From: Todiramphus chloris collaris
Lineage: Eukaryota > Chordata > Aves > Coraciiformes > Alcedinidae
DNA: 64,000 nucleotides
Reading direction: 5' to 3'
Assembly (NCBI GenBank): GCA_025345505.1
Contig: JANVCC010000020.1
Coordinates: forward strand, 51,385,523-51,449,522
Under the pieces are notes generated by a model. That model saw only the letters and a list, made by a program, of their open reading frames with translations. It was not told the DNA's origin and searched no databases. Positions 15,461 to 34,320 of the stretch are shown here, one piece after another (within the stretch, counting starts at the first letter, position 1; every line of letters starts with the position of its first letter). A program made the position numbers and the translations under genes.

Positions 15461-15883
15461 GACACATTTATTATGGTATAAGCTGATTTGTCAGGGTTTC
15501 AGAGCTTCACATTTTCAGATGTGCTTTAAGTTAGATGCTTGCGTCAGTGTGTAGGTGCTCACCACAAGGGGGGAACATTCCAGGAGCCTGAAAGAGCTAA
15601 ACACTCAGGTCTGACTCAGCTTTACCTTGTGTCAGGTGGTTGCAGATTTGCACCACTGGAACCAAGTATATTTCAGTGAGAGTGAGATGCTAAACTCTTG
15701 AGCACTCTAGAAAACACCAGTCATAAATGCTGTGTTTGGGTAAGGAGCCATGGGTCTGTGTGCAATGAGGCTGTCTGTACTCTGCACTCAGCAGCCAGCG
15801 TTGGCATGAACCTGGAGAAGGGGGTCCTGGCAGGACTGCATGCTCTCTCAGTTGTTGTTATAGTGCGTTGCTTTTTTCCCTAG

Positions 15884-16117
15884 AACACGCTCACTGCAGA
15901 TGACCCTTCTGAAGACAGCTTCACCCTGAACCCTGAGGACAGAAGAGAATATCCTGATCTCCAGGCTGCCCACCGTCCGTTCCCTAAGCAGCGATTCAGG
16001 CAGGAAAACGGGCATACATCCTTGCAAAGAGATGGACCCAGATCTTTCCTCCTGGATCTCCCAAACTTCCCTGACCTATCAAAAGCAGATATCAATGGGC
16101 AGAATCCCAACATCCAG
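15884..16117 (+). CDS. ISM1: Isthmin 1, exon 2 (N-terminal linker)
   Basis: Exon 2 of isthmin 1, a secreted TSP1/AMOP glycoprotein and adipokine-like factor that inhibits angiogenesis in mammals. The 234 nt are exactly 78 codons in phase 0, bounded by a TTTTTTCCCTAG acceptor and a CAG|GTACAA donor. The reading frame starts [13 protein letters not shown] and ends in the highly conserved block [18 protein letters not shown] followed by QNPNIQ. As I recall mammalian ISM1, the first half is variable (here acidic, with the segment [13 protein letters not shown]), while the last 30 residues are nearly invariant. No cysteine occurs here, as expected for the linker before the TSP1 repeat. An open frame on the opposite strand (15880-16113) is only a shadow of this exon. 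Identification is firm. Confidence 0.95.
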
Positions 16118-16246
16118 GTACAAATTTATATTAATGTCCGCTATTTCTGTGAGCTGCACAAAATTATTTTACTGAACCAAGACAACTTTTAGCCTGGCTT
16201 CCAAACACACAGTCAGAATAGTCCCTCTACCAATAGCACCAAGAGA

Positions 16247-16290
16247 ATTAATATAATATAATATAATATAATATAATATAATATAATAAT
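16247..16290. repeat. (TAATA)n pentanucleotide microsatellite
   Basis: About 43 bp of nearly perfect pentanucleotide repeat (ATATA|ATATA register), roughly eight units, ending in ATAATAATAG. It starts 130 bp after the exon 2 donor of ISM1. It is a likely length-polymorphic site. Confidence 0.95.
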
Positions 16291-17902
16291 AGATACTATA
16301 CTTTTTGTCTGAAGTGTATGCACAGATTCCTTTTTTTATGAATTTCTCTTTGGAAAGTGTTGGTTGCATAAATGTGGCTGTCAATATAGACCTATTTGCG
16401 ATACTAAAGTCATCTTTGCCGTTGCCATTTTGGAACATACTATCTTCATTGATATTAATGGATATTTGCAGTTCTGTTTTCAATTCTCTTGCAAAATTTG
16501 TGGACAGATTGTCTTTTGGTATGCTATTATAAAATGCAACCATCTCCAGAGGGTATAAGAGAACAAGTCTTTAAATGTCATCTCAAAATGTGGTCGTCTG
16601 TATGGAACGGAGGCCTAAACTTAATTTCTGCAGCAGCTGCTTGGAGTAAAAAAGAAGTCTGCAAGAAACTTCATTATAAGTTATTCCTCAAACTCTTCTT
16701 GGGTTTGGAATGGCCTCTTACAAGCCACTTGCATCTTGAAACTTCAAGGATTAGAAAGAGGAAAAAATGAGTGATTTGTTTTTAATTCAGAGCCTTAAAG
16801 CAAAATTGGCATTAATAAGAAATCTTTTTTAACTGAAACAATAAATTGAAATATTGTTCTGCCTAAGATGTGCTTATAAAAACAATACACTAATAGAACT
16901 GGTTTTCTGGTTAAATTAATTCCTGGCTTCTTACAGTTCCCCAGCCCACAAAATTACCATCCTTTTGATATGTCTAAGAAATACATACATAAAGATATAA
17001 CAGATCTATTGGTAAGCAACCAACATGATCAGGCGAGAACAAGTTGTTTCCAAGCTGATGCTCCATTACATCATAGATGGCTTGCAAAGTTAAGAAGCCT
17101 AATGGATTTGGATTGAGTGCGGGCCCAATATTCAACAGGCCAAGGTAGTAAACATGTTCAACATGTGGTGACTTGCACACTTCCCTCACGCTAGGACAAG
17201 CCTTCCAAAAACCTTAGGAAGAGAATGAAGGGAAATCAGGGAAAGCACTGGGGCCTCAGATTGTGGCAAGAGGTAAACAGTGTAACATCATTGTTTGAAC
17301 AGCTTGTAAACCGCAGAGGAGGAAATAAAAACCTTCTCTGATTGGTAACAGCATTTAATGTTTAGATCCAGGGAATAGATAAATGGGATGGAAACATTTC
17401 CCTGGCTTGTCTTTATAGTAACTGCTTCTGCTATGACCTCTTTTTCCACCACCTGATCTTGGATATGTGTCAGCCAGCTATGTCAGCAGTTTTGCTGGAC
17501 TCTCAGAACTGGGAAGCCTAGTTCTGTAAACTGGAAAACATTGGGCAACAATAATCCCAGAGCTGTAGTGCACAAGGAGCAGCTCTTGCAGAAACAAGCT
17601 TCCTAAATTCTGCATTATATTTGTTCTGCTTGCTTAGGTGCATAGAGGGGATATACAAAGCTTCTTTAAGTTCCTGGTTGACAGTCCTGCAGCAGATCAG
17701 GGCTCATAGAGATGAACCAGAGTCGATGAAAGTTTGTTTGCCTAAAGGTTGCAAAAGTTGCCTTACTCCCAGAAAAAACAGGATTATAATGAATTCTTGC
17801 TCATTAAACAATACCATACTGACCTGAATGGAAATAATGACACTTGCTGACTTGCAAAGTTCTTGTCAGCTGTTTAGCAGGTGAGAGCAGAATCAATGCT
17901 CA

Positions 17903-19715
17903 TTCTTCTGTAAATTCATGAACAACAGAAGGAGGATTAGGGAAAATCTCCATCCTCTATTGGATGCAGAGGGTAGTAGAGGATAAGGAACAGAGTAATG
18001 AGTAGTAACAGAGAATGAGGAAAAGGCTGAGGTGCTCAATGCCTACTTTGCCTCAGTCTTCAGCAGTGGAACTAGCTGTTCTCTGGACACCCAGCCTCAT
18101 GAGCTAGGAGACAGGGAGGGGAAACAGAATGAGGTCATCGCATTTAAAGAGGAAGTGGGCAGTGACCTGCTACACCACTTGAATGCACACAGGTCTATGG
18201 GACCACATGGGTGACACATTAGGGGGCTGAAAGAGTTGCCAGATGTGCTCACCAAGCCATTTTCCATTATTTACCTGAAGTCCTGCCTAACTGGGGAAGA
18301 CCCAATGGACTGGAGGGTAACAAATCTAACACCTATCTACAAGAAAGACAGAAAGGAGCATCCGGGAAACTACAGACCTGTCAGTCTGACCTTGGTACCA
18401 GGGAAGGTCATGGAGCAGATTATCTTGAGTGCCAATACAAGCTATACAGAAGACAACCAGGGGATCAGGTCCAGTCAGCATGGGTTTATGAAAGGCAGGT
18501 CCTGCCTGACAAACCTGATCTCCTTCTGTAACAAGGTGACCTGACTATTGGATGAGGCTGTGGATATTGTCTGCCTAGACTTTTGAAAAGCTTTTGACAC
18601 TGTTTGTCATAGAATTCTCGTGGAAAAACTGGCTGCTCATGGCCTGGATGAGTATATGATCTACTGGATCAAGCACTGGCTGGACAGACGGGCCCAAAGA
18701 GTGGTGGTCAATGGAGTTAAATCCAGCTGGTGGCCGGTAACAGGTTGTGTTCCTCAGGGCTCAGTGTTGGGACTATTTCTGTTTAACATCTTTATTGATG
18801 ATCTTGATAAGGACATAGAGTCTATCATCAGTAAGTTTGCAGATGACACCAGGTTAGGCGGGAGTGTTGATTTGCATGAGGTTAGGGAGGCTCTACAGAG
18901 AGACTTGCATAGATTGGCTTGATGGGCCAATGTTAATGGTATGAGCTTCAACAAAGCCAAGTGCTGGGTCCTGCACTTGGGCCACAACAACCCCATGCAA
19001 TGCTACAGGCTTGGGCAAGTGTGGCTGGAAAGCTGCCTGGTAGAAAAGGACCTGGGGGTTCTAATTGACAAGTGGCTGAATATGATCCAGCAGTGTGCCC
19101 AGGTGGCCAAGAAAGCCAATGGCATCCTGGCCTGTATCAGAAATAGTGTGAGCAGCAGAAGTAGGGAGGTGATTGTCCCCCTGTACTCAGCACTGGTGAG
19201 GCCTCACCTTGAGTACTGTTTTGGGCACCTCAGTACAAGAGAGATATCGAGGTTCTGGAGCGAGTGCAGAGGAGGGCAATGAAGCTGGTGAAGGGCCTGG
19301 AGAATAAATCTTACGAAGAGCAATTGAAGGAGCTGGGACTGTTTGGTTTGAGGAAGAGGAGGCTAAGAGGAGACCTTATCACTCTACAGCTACCTGAAAG
19401 GACGTTGTAGAGAAGTTGGTGCTGGTTTCTTCTCATAAGTAATTAGCGACAGAACAAGAAGGAATGGATTCAAGCTGCAGCAGGTTTAGACTGGACATTA
19501 GGGAAAAAATTTTCACAGAAAGAGTAGTCAGACACTGGAATGGGCTGCCCAGGCGGGTGGTTGAGTCACCATCCCTGGATGTGTTTAAGGGTTGTTTAGA
19601 TGTGGTGTTGAGGGACATGGTTTAGGGGTGAACTTTGTAGAGTAGAGTTAGTGGTTGGACTTGATGATCCCAAGGGTCTTTTCCAACCTGAATGATTCTA
19701 TGATTCTATGATTCT
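17903..19715 (+). mobile_element. CR1 LINE, 5'-truncated, sense to ISM1
   Basis: About 1.8 kb of chicken-repeat-1 retrotransposon. It covers the central and C-terminal part of ORF2 (reverse transcriptase), the 3' UTR, and a terminal block GATTCTATGATTCTATGATTCT, the degenerate octamer tail of avian CR1 in place of poly(A). The 5' boundary is fuzzy: similarity to the CR1 segment preceding the RT domain can be followed back to about 17.90 kb. The element lacks the 5' end, ORF1 and the endonuclease, as most CR1 copies do. It lies inside ISM1 intron 2 in the transcribed orientation and is inactive. Confidence 0.93.
18032..19282 (+). pseudogene. CR1 ORF2 reverse transcriptase remnant
   Basis: Four consecutive open fragments (18032-18214, 18236-18544, 18620-18922, 18941-19282) carry recognisable CR1 reverse transcriptase. 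They include the segment NYRPVSLTLVPGKVMEQI, then HGFMKGRSCLTNL, the PQGSVLG block, and the catalytic box FADDTRLGG at about 18836-18862. The frame is broken by in-frame stops, including a TGA just before KAFDTV near 18583, and by small indels, so no functional protein is made. The YADD/FADD-type catalytic aspartates survive in the fragment. It is a remnant of the enclosing LINE, not a host gene. Confidence 0.92.
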
Positions 19716-22294
19716 TTTTGCAAAATGGCTTTGGGCTTTGTAAGTTACAATCCTGGAGGTGTTAATTTTAAAGTCCTCCTAGGACAATGAGGTAAGAAAA
19801 GAGAAAAAAGCCTGTGTGTTACCTAGCATAATGGACACCTTTACTTCTCAAAGACCAACAACTTCTTTTCCCACAACTTCTTCTCCTTTCTACTAGTGCA
19901 AACCTGCATAGACCAAATATAACATTTTTAAGGGAAATTATACCTGGAAATTTTAAAAGCTTAATAAACAGATCTAAAACTCAGCCTGAAAAAGCAGGAT
20001 GAGAAGATATTCCAGTGTACTGCTGTCCCGCTGCTTTGCTGCTTTCCTAGCAGTGCTTGACACTATGGCAAATGAGCAGAAAACGTAAACTGCCTATTGT
20101 TTGTCAGGAAACAGCATTTTGTTGATGTGGATGCTCTTCAGAGAACTTGAGTCTTCATCAGGCTTCACAACTAGTCTACCTGAAACACAGCTGCATGAGT
20201 TCCAGCCACAATGGATGCATTAAACGTTTTGGATGAGGTGACAGGTTCCAAGTAGAAACTGTGCAGAATTAGGTAGGTTTCCTGTCCTAATAAGATGTTG
20301 ACGTTCCCTAGAAAACGGAAGCAAATCTGTATATGATTAAATCTGTTGTGGTTATTGTCCTTGCTTTGAGTTGTAGGTTTGGTGATAATTGATAGTGATT
20401 TTAAGCCTGAAGAAGTTAATGCTGCCTGCTTGGCAATATGTTGTCTTTATGATTTTGCATGAGGGCTGTGGGCCATATCCACTAGTCATGCCACTCCAGA
20501 GCTGTTGTGTTAGCTTTATTTACTCTCTTTAATATCTATTCAGTTTCTACCTTCTCTTAAAAAGACATCCGTACCAAACCACGCACTCTAGGAACATACA
20601 CAACTGCAGAGAAACCAGGCTGTATCATATGCGTTTAAAAAAGAGCTGCAGGGTTCAAAGCAACTTTTCTCCAGGTTCATCCACAGCCATTTCCCTCATC
20701 TCCATCTGTAGCACATGTCACTTTTAACACAATTTATTAGATATGTTTTTATGGTAGCATTTATATTTGAAGCTGCTGGGTTCACAGCATTGGAAAGCAG
20801 CACCCTCTTGGTATCGTCACAAAAGACTTGGTAGTATCTGTAATACTGAGCTCTGACCAGTACATCAAATCTAGCATGGTAAGGATTGTAGGGCTCCAGT
20901 AGTGCTTATTTCCTGTAATGCCTGTAAGGCTTAATAGTTTAAGGTAGTAGCAAAGCAATTATCCCTAGTTGCAGCACTGAAAGAACAGCATAATCGTACC
21001 AGGAACTACTTAGTCCTCTTGGCCAGCTGGAGAGACAGGTCTAGGCAGAGCAGGCTGCCAGAGGGCCATGGTTAAAGCACTTTCAATACCAGCACTGTTA
21101 CTACCCCTGTGCAGATTTCTTAATGTCACGGTGTAACGAGAGCTCACTGCAGAGTACAAAATTCAGAGTTGGGTTTCGGACCAGGTTTTTAATTCTGAGG
21201 TTCAGTTGGGCCCTTCAGAGAGTGCAACTAGGATTGGTAACATTACCTAAAAATTTCAGGTTTTGAGTCATATTCTTTCCTTTCAGAAAATTTTGAAGGT
21301 CCTTCACTTTTCTTTTCATCAAGTCCAGAAAACTGTTCTAAAAGTGAGCTATTGTGACATAATGAGAAGTAAATTAGTGTCAGTACTAATATAATTTTAA
21401 CCAAAGTTGGTATGTGGTGTAAACTGAAATTTACCCTTTCACTGTCTTACAATAAACTTACTTCTACTCTGTTGCCCCACTGCTGGCTTACACATACCCA
21501 CCTTTATGGAATGGCAAGTTCTGCATTGCAGATTTGCATCAGTTACATGAAGGAAACAGAGGAGTTTGTAGAATCCACTGCTTGCACAATATTCCAAATG
21601 CAGTTCTTCCCAAAACATAAAGTTCTAGTTGCTCAGGGCAATGTTTACACCATTAAAATGAATTCAGAAACAGTGTCTCAGTAAACAGGACGAAGTACAC
21701 AGAACTTTTTGTGCACTCCAACAGGCGGGAATAATATTTATCTTCTGTATATTTTAGGCCAGCAGAAAATTGGATGTTGTTGTCCCAAGACATCTGTGCT
21801 CGATCCATTTATTTCATTAGAAATTGACTGCAAATCTGTTGTTTTAATGTACCTGTGCCAGTTGTTTTTAACAATTTTTAGAAGAACATCCTTATTTATA
21901 GCTCACACACCTTAAAAGAAGTGGCTTCATCTTAGGTTTGAATACTTCTGGGAATAATTGTGGATTTATGCAAGAGCCATGTTAGCACAGACATTTTGGG
22001 AAGCTTGAGGAAAACCAAAAAATCTTTACAGTTTTGATAATCACTGGAAGAAGTAGTAAGAAAAAATGAAGTATTTAAAACAGTCTCCAAGATAGAAATA
22101 CACAACCAGATCTATTTTTTAATTTTTGAGAGAACATGTTTTTGTTGGCTTAGTTACACAGCATGAAAGCTTTTCCAGAGCTGCTTTAATTGCCCCTTTT
22201 TAAATGATGCTAGGTCTAGATCTGATTTATTTTTCCCTTTATATAAACAGTCCCCTCAGTATAGAAACTGATCAAAGATACATATTTGTGTAGC

Positions 22295-22310
22295 ATATAT
22301 ATATATATAT
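22295..22310. repeat. (AT)8 dinucleotide run
   Basis: A perfect eight-unit AT repeat in ISM1 intron 2. It is short and probably neutral. Confidence 0.9.
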
Positions 22311-24020
22311 GGCTAATGGGTCATGGTCATGGGCTACTGTTGTCTACCTGTAAGTACTGGGACGAATGATGATTTTTCAAAATTTTAAGATGAGATAGGG
22401 GAGCAGTTGCTGGCCCAAAGCAGCAGCCTTTTCTCACACCTCTGTCTTAACTTTTGGAGGGATTACTCACTGATTTCCTCCCTGCCTCTGGAAGGTCCAA
22501 TAGAGTTAAATGGGGCTGAGCAGAGTGTAGCTGAGTCCCTGAAAACAAACAGAACTAGAGTTCTGTTTTTTTGATTTACAAGAGTGACAGTTTAGACAAT
22601 ACCAGAATTCTTCATAGAATTTTTTTCACTCTGTTTTTTTATGCCATACATTAAACAAACAACTTGGTAATCAAAGCTGCAAACAGTGGTGAGAGGACCA
22701 CAGGTGTATGTCAGAGAACTGCACTGAATTTTGCTTTTGTTATGTTCAGTTTTTAAATAGCCTGTGTGTTGGAAAATTCATTTTAAAGGCTTTTGGAATA
22801 AGCATCCTTGGTAGCCAAACCAGGCTGAAGAGAGATATCCGATTGCAAAGACATGTCATGACAATTTTAGTGTCAGTGCTGTTGGAGGGCTGATGAGGGT
22901 TACAACCCTGGAACTGCATACATTACAACTCCCTCTCTACCCCAGTGGTGTCACATAGCTCAACAGAAGTGTCTCTGTCCCTACAAACTCTCTTTTGCTT
23001 AATAAGTATTTTAAAACAAATCCCTATGGTTCTTCAAACTATACCTGGCTGAAATAGTGCGACTTAAATGCTGAGTCACTATCCTCTAACTACAGGTTAC
23101 CAAAGAAATGGAATGATTATCAAGTGCCCTTTACATTTTTTTTTTTATGAGAGGGGTTTGTTTGGTTTGGTTTTTCATTTTGGTTTTTCTTTTCACTTTG
23201 CTGAGTGATTGCTTGCAGAGTTAATGTGGTCTCAAGAATACTTGCTACTGGAGTACTAGAGTCATACTAATTTTCACATGGGCAGTACTAAAGCTGTGCG
23301 ACTGGACAGCAGTGCACAGTGTTAGCCTCTCATTAACACTATTTCCTTTCACTTATTGTGAAAACTCTGTTTTGCTTGGATAGAAGCAACAATTTTGAGT
23401 CCCTGAACTAACCCTGATGTTTTCAAACTTATGAAATCCATTTTCTTTCTTGGTCTGTAGAAACTGAGGTTTAATGAAGTAATCGTTACAAGTTCATATT
23501 TAGTCTGGGAGTGAAAAATCTCATGTGTAAAGATGCTATTAGGCTGAAAACTGCACTTTCCCTCGCTCTGGCTTTTTATCCCAGTGGAGCTTCTTAGTAG
23601 CCTCAAAGTTGTTTCATTTCAATGGCTCGGTCTATGGTCAAATGCAAAGCATGAAATAGATGCAAAATCTCCGTTCTCAAAAAAATTATGTGTGAGCCTT
23701 GTCTCTGCAGCTCTGTCTGCAGTTACTCAGCCATGGCAGAAGGCCTGTTTTGCATCCTGTGTCTCACTCCTCTGTGGCTCACAGGTAGCTGAAGAACACG
23801 GACACTTCTTTTCTTTGTCTTGGGTTTGTATTTTGATTTTACTTAATAACAATTGTATAAAACTAAACCTTTTTGTCCAAAATGCAACTCCACGGAGCCA
23901 GAAAGAGCTGCTGGCTCTCATCACAGCAGAGCGTGGTTTCTCAGAGTGGTGACAGCCCACGTGTTGTGTGATAGAAAGATTGGTGCTGCAGGGAGGCCAT
24001 GTGAGGGGCTGGGCTCAGCT

Positions 24021-24035
24021 GCCGCTAGAGGGCAA
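24021..24035 (+). promoter_or_regulatory. CTCF-like core motif, candidate
   Basis: GCCGCTAGAGGGCAA fits the CTCF core (CCRSYAGRKGGC type) at nearly every informative position, including the invariant AGAGGGC. It sits in a locally GC-richer patch about 480 bp upstream of ISM1 exon 3. Binding is inference. A position-weight-matrix scan and CTCF ChIP in a bird tissue would test it. Confidence 0.4.
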
Positions 24036-24512
24036 GGTAGATACAGACCCTGAGCTCTGTGTCTTTCACCTTCACACTCATGGACTTGGCCCTGTCTTGA
24101 GTCAGTCCAGGTCCTTGGAACACTCTCTGCACCTGTACTTCATGCTTGCCTCAAAGTCAGTGTAATTAGAGTAACAGATTTGGGTTTCTTTTTCCTGGTC
24201 ATATATGTTCAGGTTTAAACATCTTTTCCCCATAAGGCAGAAAATTCTGCTGCAAAGGTCCCGGCCACAGCATGGGCTGTTACTTTTCCTAGCCTGTGTT
24301 CCAAGGTCTGATTCAGCAGAGGTAGCAGAAGGAATCAGTCAGTCGCTGCGTATCTCTGGGCTCAGTAATCTGCATACGGTTTACAACATGCAAACCCTAC
24401 AGTATGACACAGCCCTTTTGCAAGGCAGCACCAGTCGTTTGTCTTCGCTGTATAGAAACTTTCCCACTGACAGCGATACTGACAGAAAGGCTGGTCTTTT
24501 TGAATCCCGTAG

Positions 24513-24780
24513 GTCACCATTGAAGTGGTGGATGGCCCTGATACCGAGACAGACAAGGATCTGCAGAAAGAGAGCAGCAAGCCAAGCTGGCCAGTCCCAT
24601 CACCTGACTGGAGGAACTGGTGGCAGAGGTCCTCCACCTTAACTCGCATGAGCAGTGGTGACCAGGATTACAAGTATGACAGCACTACTGAGGACAGCAA
24701 CTTCCTAAACCCTCTCGGTGGGTGGGATAGTCATGCACCCAGTCACCGGACATTTGAGTCCAAGGAGCAGCCAGAGTATG
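24513..24780 (+). CDS. ISM1: Isthmin 1, exon 3 (linker before TSP1)
   Basis: Exon 3 spans 268 nt: it opens in phase 0 with [15 protein letters not shown] and ends after one base of the next codon (TATG|GTATGT). Other recognisable blocks are [26 protein letters not shown] and [11 protein letters not shown], and the exon closes on QPEY. Tryptophan-rich and acidic stretches alternate and there are no cysteines, so this remains linker between the N-terminus and the thrombospondin repeat. Compared with mammalian ISM1 as I remember it, differences cluster in the acidic stretch after DGPD and in the segment around [10 protein letters not shown]. The last base joins AT of exon 4 to make an aspartate codon (phase 1). 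Identification is firm. Confidence 0.95.
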
Positions 24781-30679
<5,899 letters not shown>

Positions 30680-30769
30680 GGATCGAAGATACCTTCCGGA
30701 CAGCTGCCACAGAAGTGAGCTTACTTGCAGGAAGTGAAGACTTCAACGCTACCAAACTGTTTGAAGTTG
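30680..30769 (+). CDS. ISM1: Isthmin 1, exon 5 (TSP1-AMOP connector)
   Basis: A 90-nt exon whose first two bases complete the glycine codon begun in exon 4. It reads [20 protein letters not shown] then FNATKLFEV, and ends after one base of the next aspartate codon (GTTG|GTAAGC, a good donor). The segment links the thrombospondin repeat to the AMOP domain and contains an N-glycosylation sequon, NAT. It is nearly identical to mammalian ISM1 as I recall it, with D for E in SED. Both flanking junctions are phase 1, so skipping this exon would keep frame and remove 30 residues. Identification is firm. Confidence 0.95.
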
Positions 30770-32947
<2,178 letters not shown>

Positions 32948-34320
32948 GAAGATTTTCCTCCTCTTCAGACAGAAAATAGCATTCGTTTCCTGGATGCCAA
33001 AGAACTGTTAACAGCTGCTGCTTGGTCTCCTTGACAGGGGTTGATCAGTTTCTTTTTAATGAATGTACATAGTTGTAATATAATACATAAGTATTTTTCA
33101 TAGTGTGTGTAATTTATAAACACATATCTCCCTATCTCACACACACCTATTTTTACATACAGACATACATAAAACTTGTCCTGGTAGGATTTTATACTGC
33201 AATACTGTTCATTTAATAACATGCATTTCATTTTTATTCCCCAACTGTAACAAAAGGCGGGGGCAGGGGGGGCAGCTGCTGTCACCATCAGGCCCCAAGG
33301 CCCCAGCTGAGGAGGGCACATATTTAAAAGTTGTTCTAAAGCAACAGGAATGAAGAATGTGTTTTTCCATATGGGAATGGTTTACAAAATTAATGCACCT
33401 ACAGCATCAGTTTTCTCTATAATTGATCTCATGACTAGTATCTAAGAAAGGAAGAATCTTTTTTTTGGAAGGGTAATACTCAAAAGTGAATATAGACACT
33501 TACTAGCAATTTTTTTCTTGGAATTATTCCTGTTACCTTCAAGCTCAGGTCTTTTCATTCCACCTTGGGGTAGGCTCACAGGGAGATCTACCTGTAGTTT
33601 TCCTGCAGAGCAGAAGTCCTGATGCAGTGGTTCTGCAAGAGTTACTAACAGCCCACTCCTGGAAACATCTCAGGTATGGAGCTATGGCTGTCAGGGCTCA
33701 TGTCTTATGCTGGAGAGCAGATCTGCAGGGCAGCTGCCTGTGTGCTGAGCAGGACCTAAGTCTTTGGATGAGAGGGGACAGAGAAGGAAATTTGTCAAAG
33801 GAAAAAAAAAATCAGTTACTTCACAGTTTTTAATATGAAGAGTGTTTAGATCTGCTTGTTTCTTTCTTTTAAGCAGCGTTGGGTTTTTTTAAGAACAGGA
33901 GAAGTAAAGTACATGTTTCTAAGTTACCTGAGATACAGCATGCAACCAGCCCCTTTCCCCCATTTATCATATGCCAGGTGCACAGTGTCCTACAGAAGAA
34001 GCAGTTCTTTAAGGAAGCTGTCTGGGAGGAACTATTGGTGAGTTAAAATGTCTTAATTTTTTTTAAAAGCTAGCATTATTTTTGTAAAGTATTTATTGAA
34101 TTGTAACAACTCGCATGTGGGGTATGTCTCTGACATGAAAGGCTTCTGTAGATGGAACTTGATTGCCAAGAATAAGACTGTTGTTAGGCAAAGGTTTTAC
34201 TCCCAAATTTTTACGAAGTGCAAGTTTACATACTTAGTCCTGTAATTAAACAGCTGATACCTGCATTCTTATGAAAGATAAAAATTGCACTGTGGGTAAA
34301 TAAATACTTACAGTTCCATC
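32948..34320 (+). other. ISM1: ISM1 3' untranslated region (probable)
   Basis: AT-rich sequence directly after the ISM1 stop codon, with no intron signals and several U-rich and AUUUA-containing stretches (for example TATTTATTG near 34088). It also holds a G-rich patch at about 33256-33272. The most plausible end is about 15-20 nt after AATAAA at 34299-34304. The 3' boundary is inference; 3' end sequencing or transcript assembly would fix it. Confidence 0.6.
34299..34304 (+). terminator. ISM1: Poly(A) signal AATAAA, candidate for ISM1
   Basis: A canonical AATAAA about 1.35 kb after the ISM1 stop, followed within 50 nt by a GU/U-rich stretch (GTGTCTTCTTTTGG near 34348) that could serve as the downstream element. 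Another AATAAA at 35407-35412 is a possible distal site. Confidence 0.5.

Larger units (their letters stand above)
1..15883 (+). other. ISM1: ISM1 intron 1 (3' part), no exon recognised
   Basis: This stretch precedes the first recognisable ISM1 coding exon and ends in a pyrimidine-rich tract and TAG acceptor at 15881-15883. Exon 2 starts in phase 0, so exon 1 must end on a complete codon. No signal-peptide exon and no CpG-rich promoter-like block is visible here; the sequence is AT-rich, unique-looking and full of stops in all frames. The open frames present are short (mostly under 110 codons) and resemble no family I know. It holds a T20 run (6509-6528), an A15 run (12694-12708) and a CArG box near its end. 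Calling it intron 1 is inference from the missing exon 1; part of the left side could lie upstream of the gene. Confidence 0.7.
16118..24512 (+). other. ISM1: ISM1 intron 2
   Basis: An 8.4-kb phase-0 intron with donor GTACAA at 16118 and acceptor CCCGTAG ending at 24512. It contains a (TAATA)n tract just after the donor, one long CR1 LINE in sense orientation (about 17.90-19.72 kb), an (AT)8 run at 22295-22310 and a CTCF-like motif at 24021-24035. The rest is AT-rich unique sequence with no recognisable exon or RNA gene. Confidence 0.9.

Noticed and set aside
1-15883. ISM1 exon 1 with signal peptide
   Set aside because: No leucine-rich signal-peptide frame with a correctly phased donor and no CpG-rich promoter-like block is visible.
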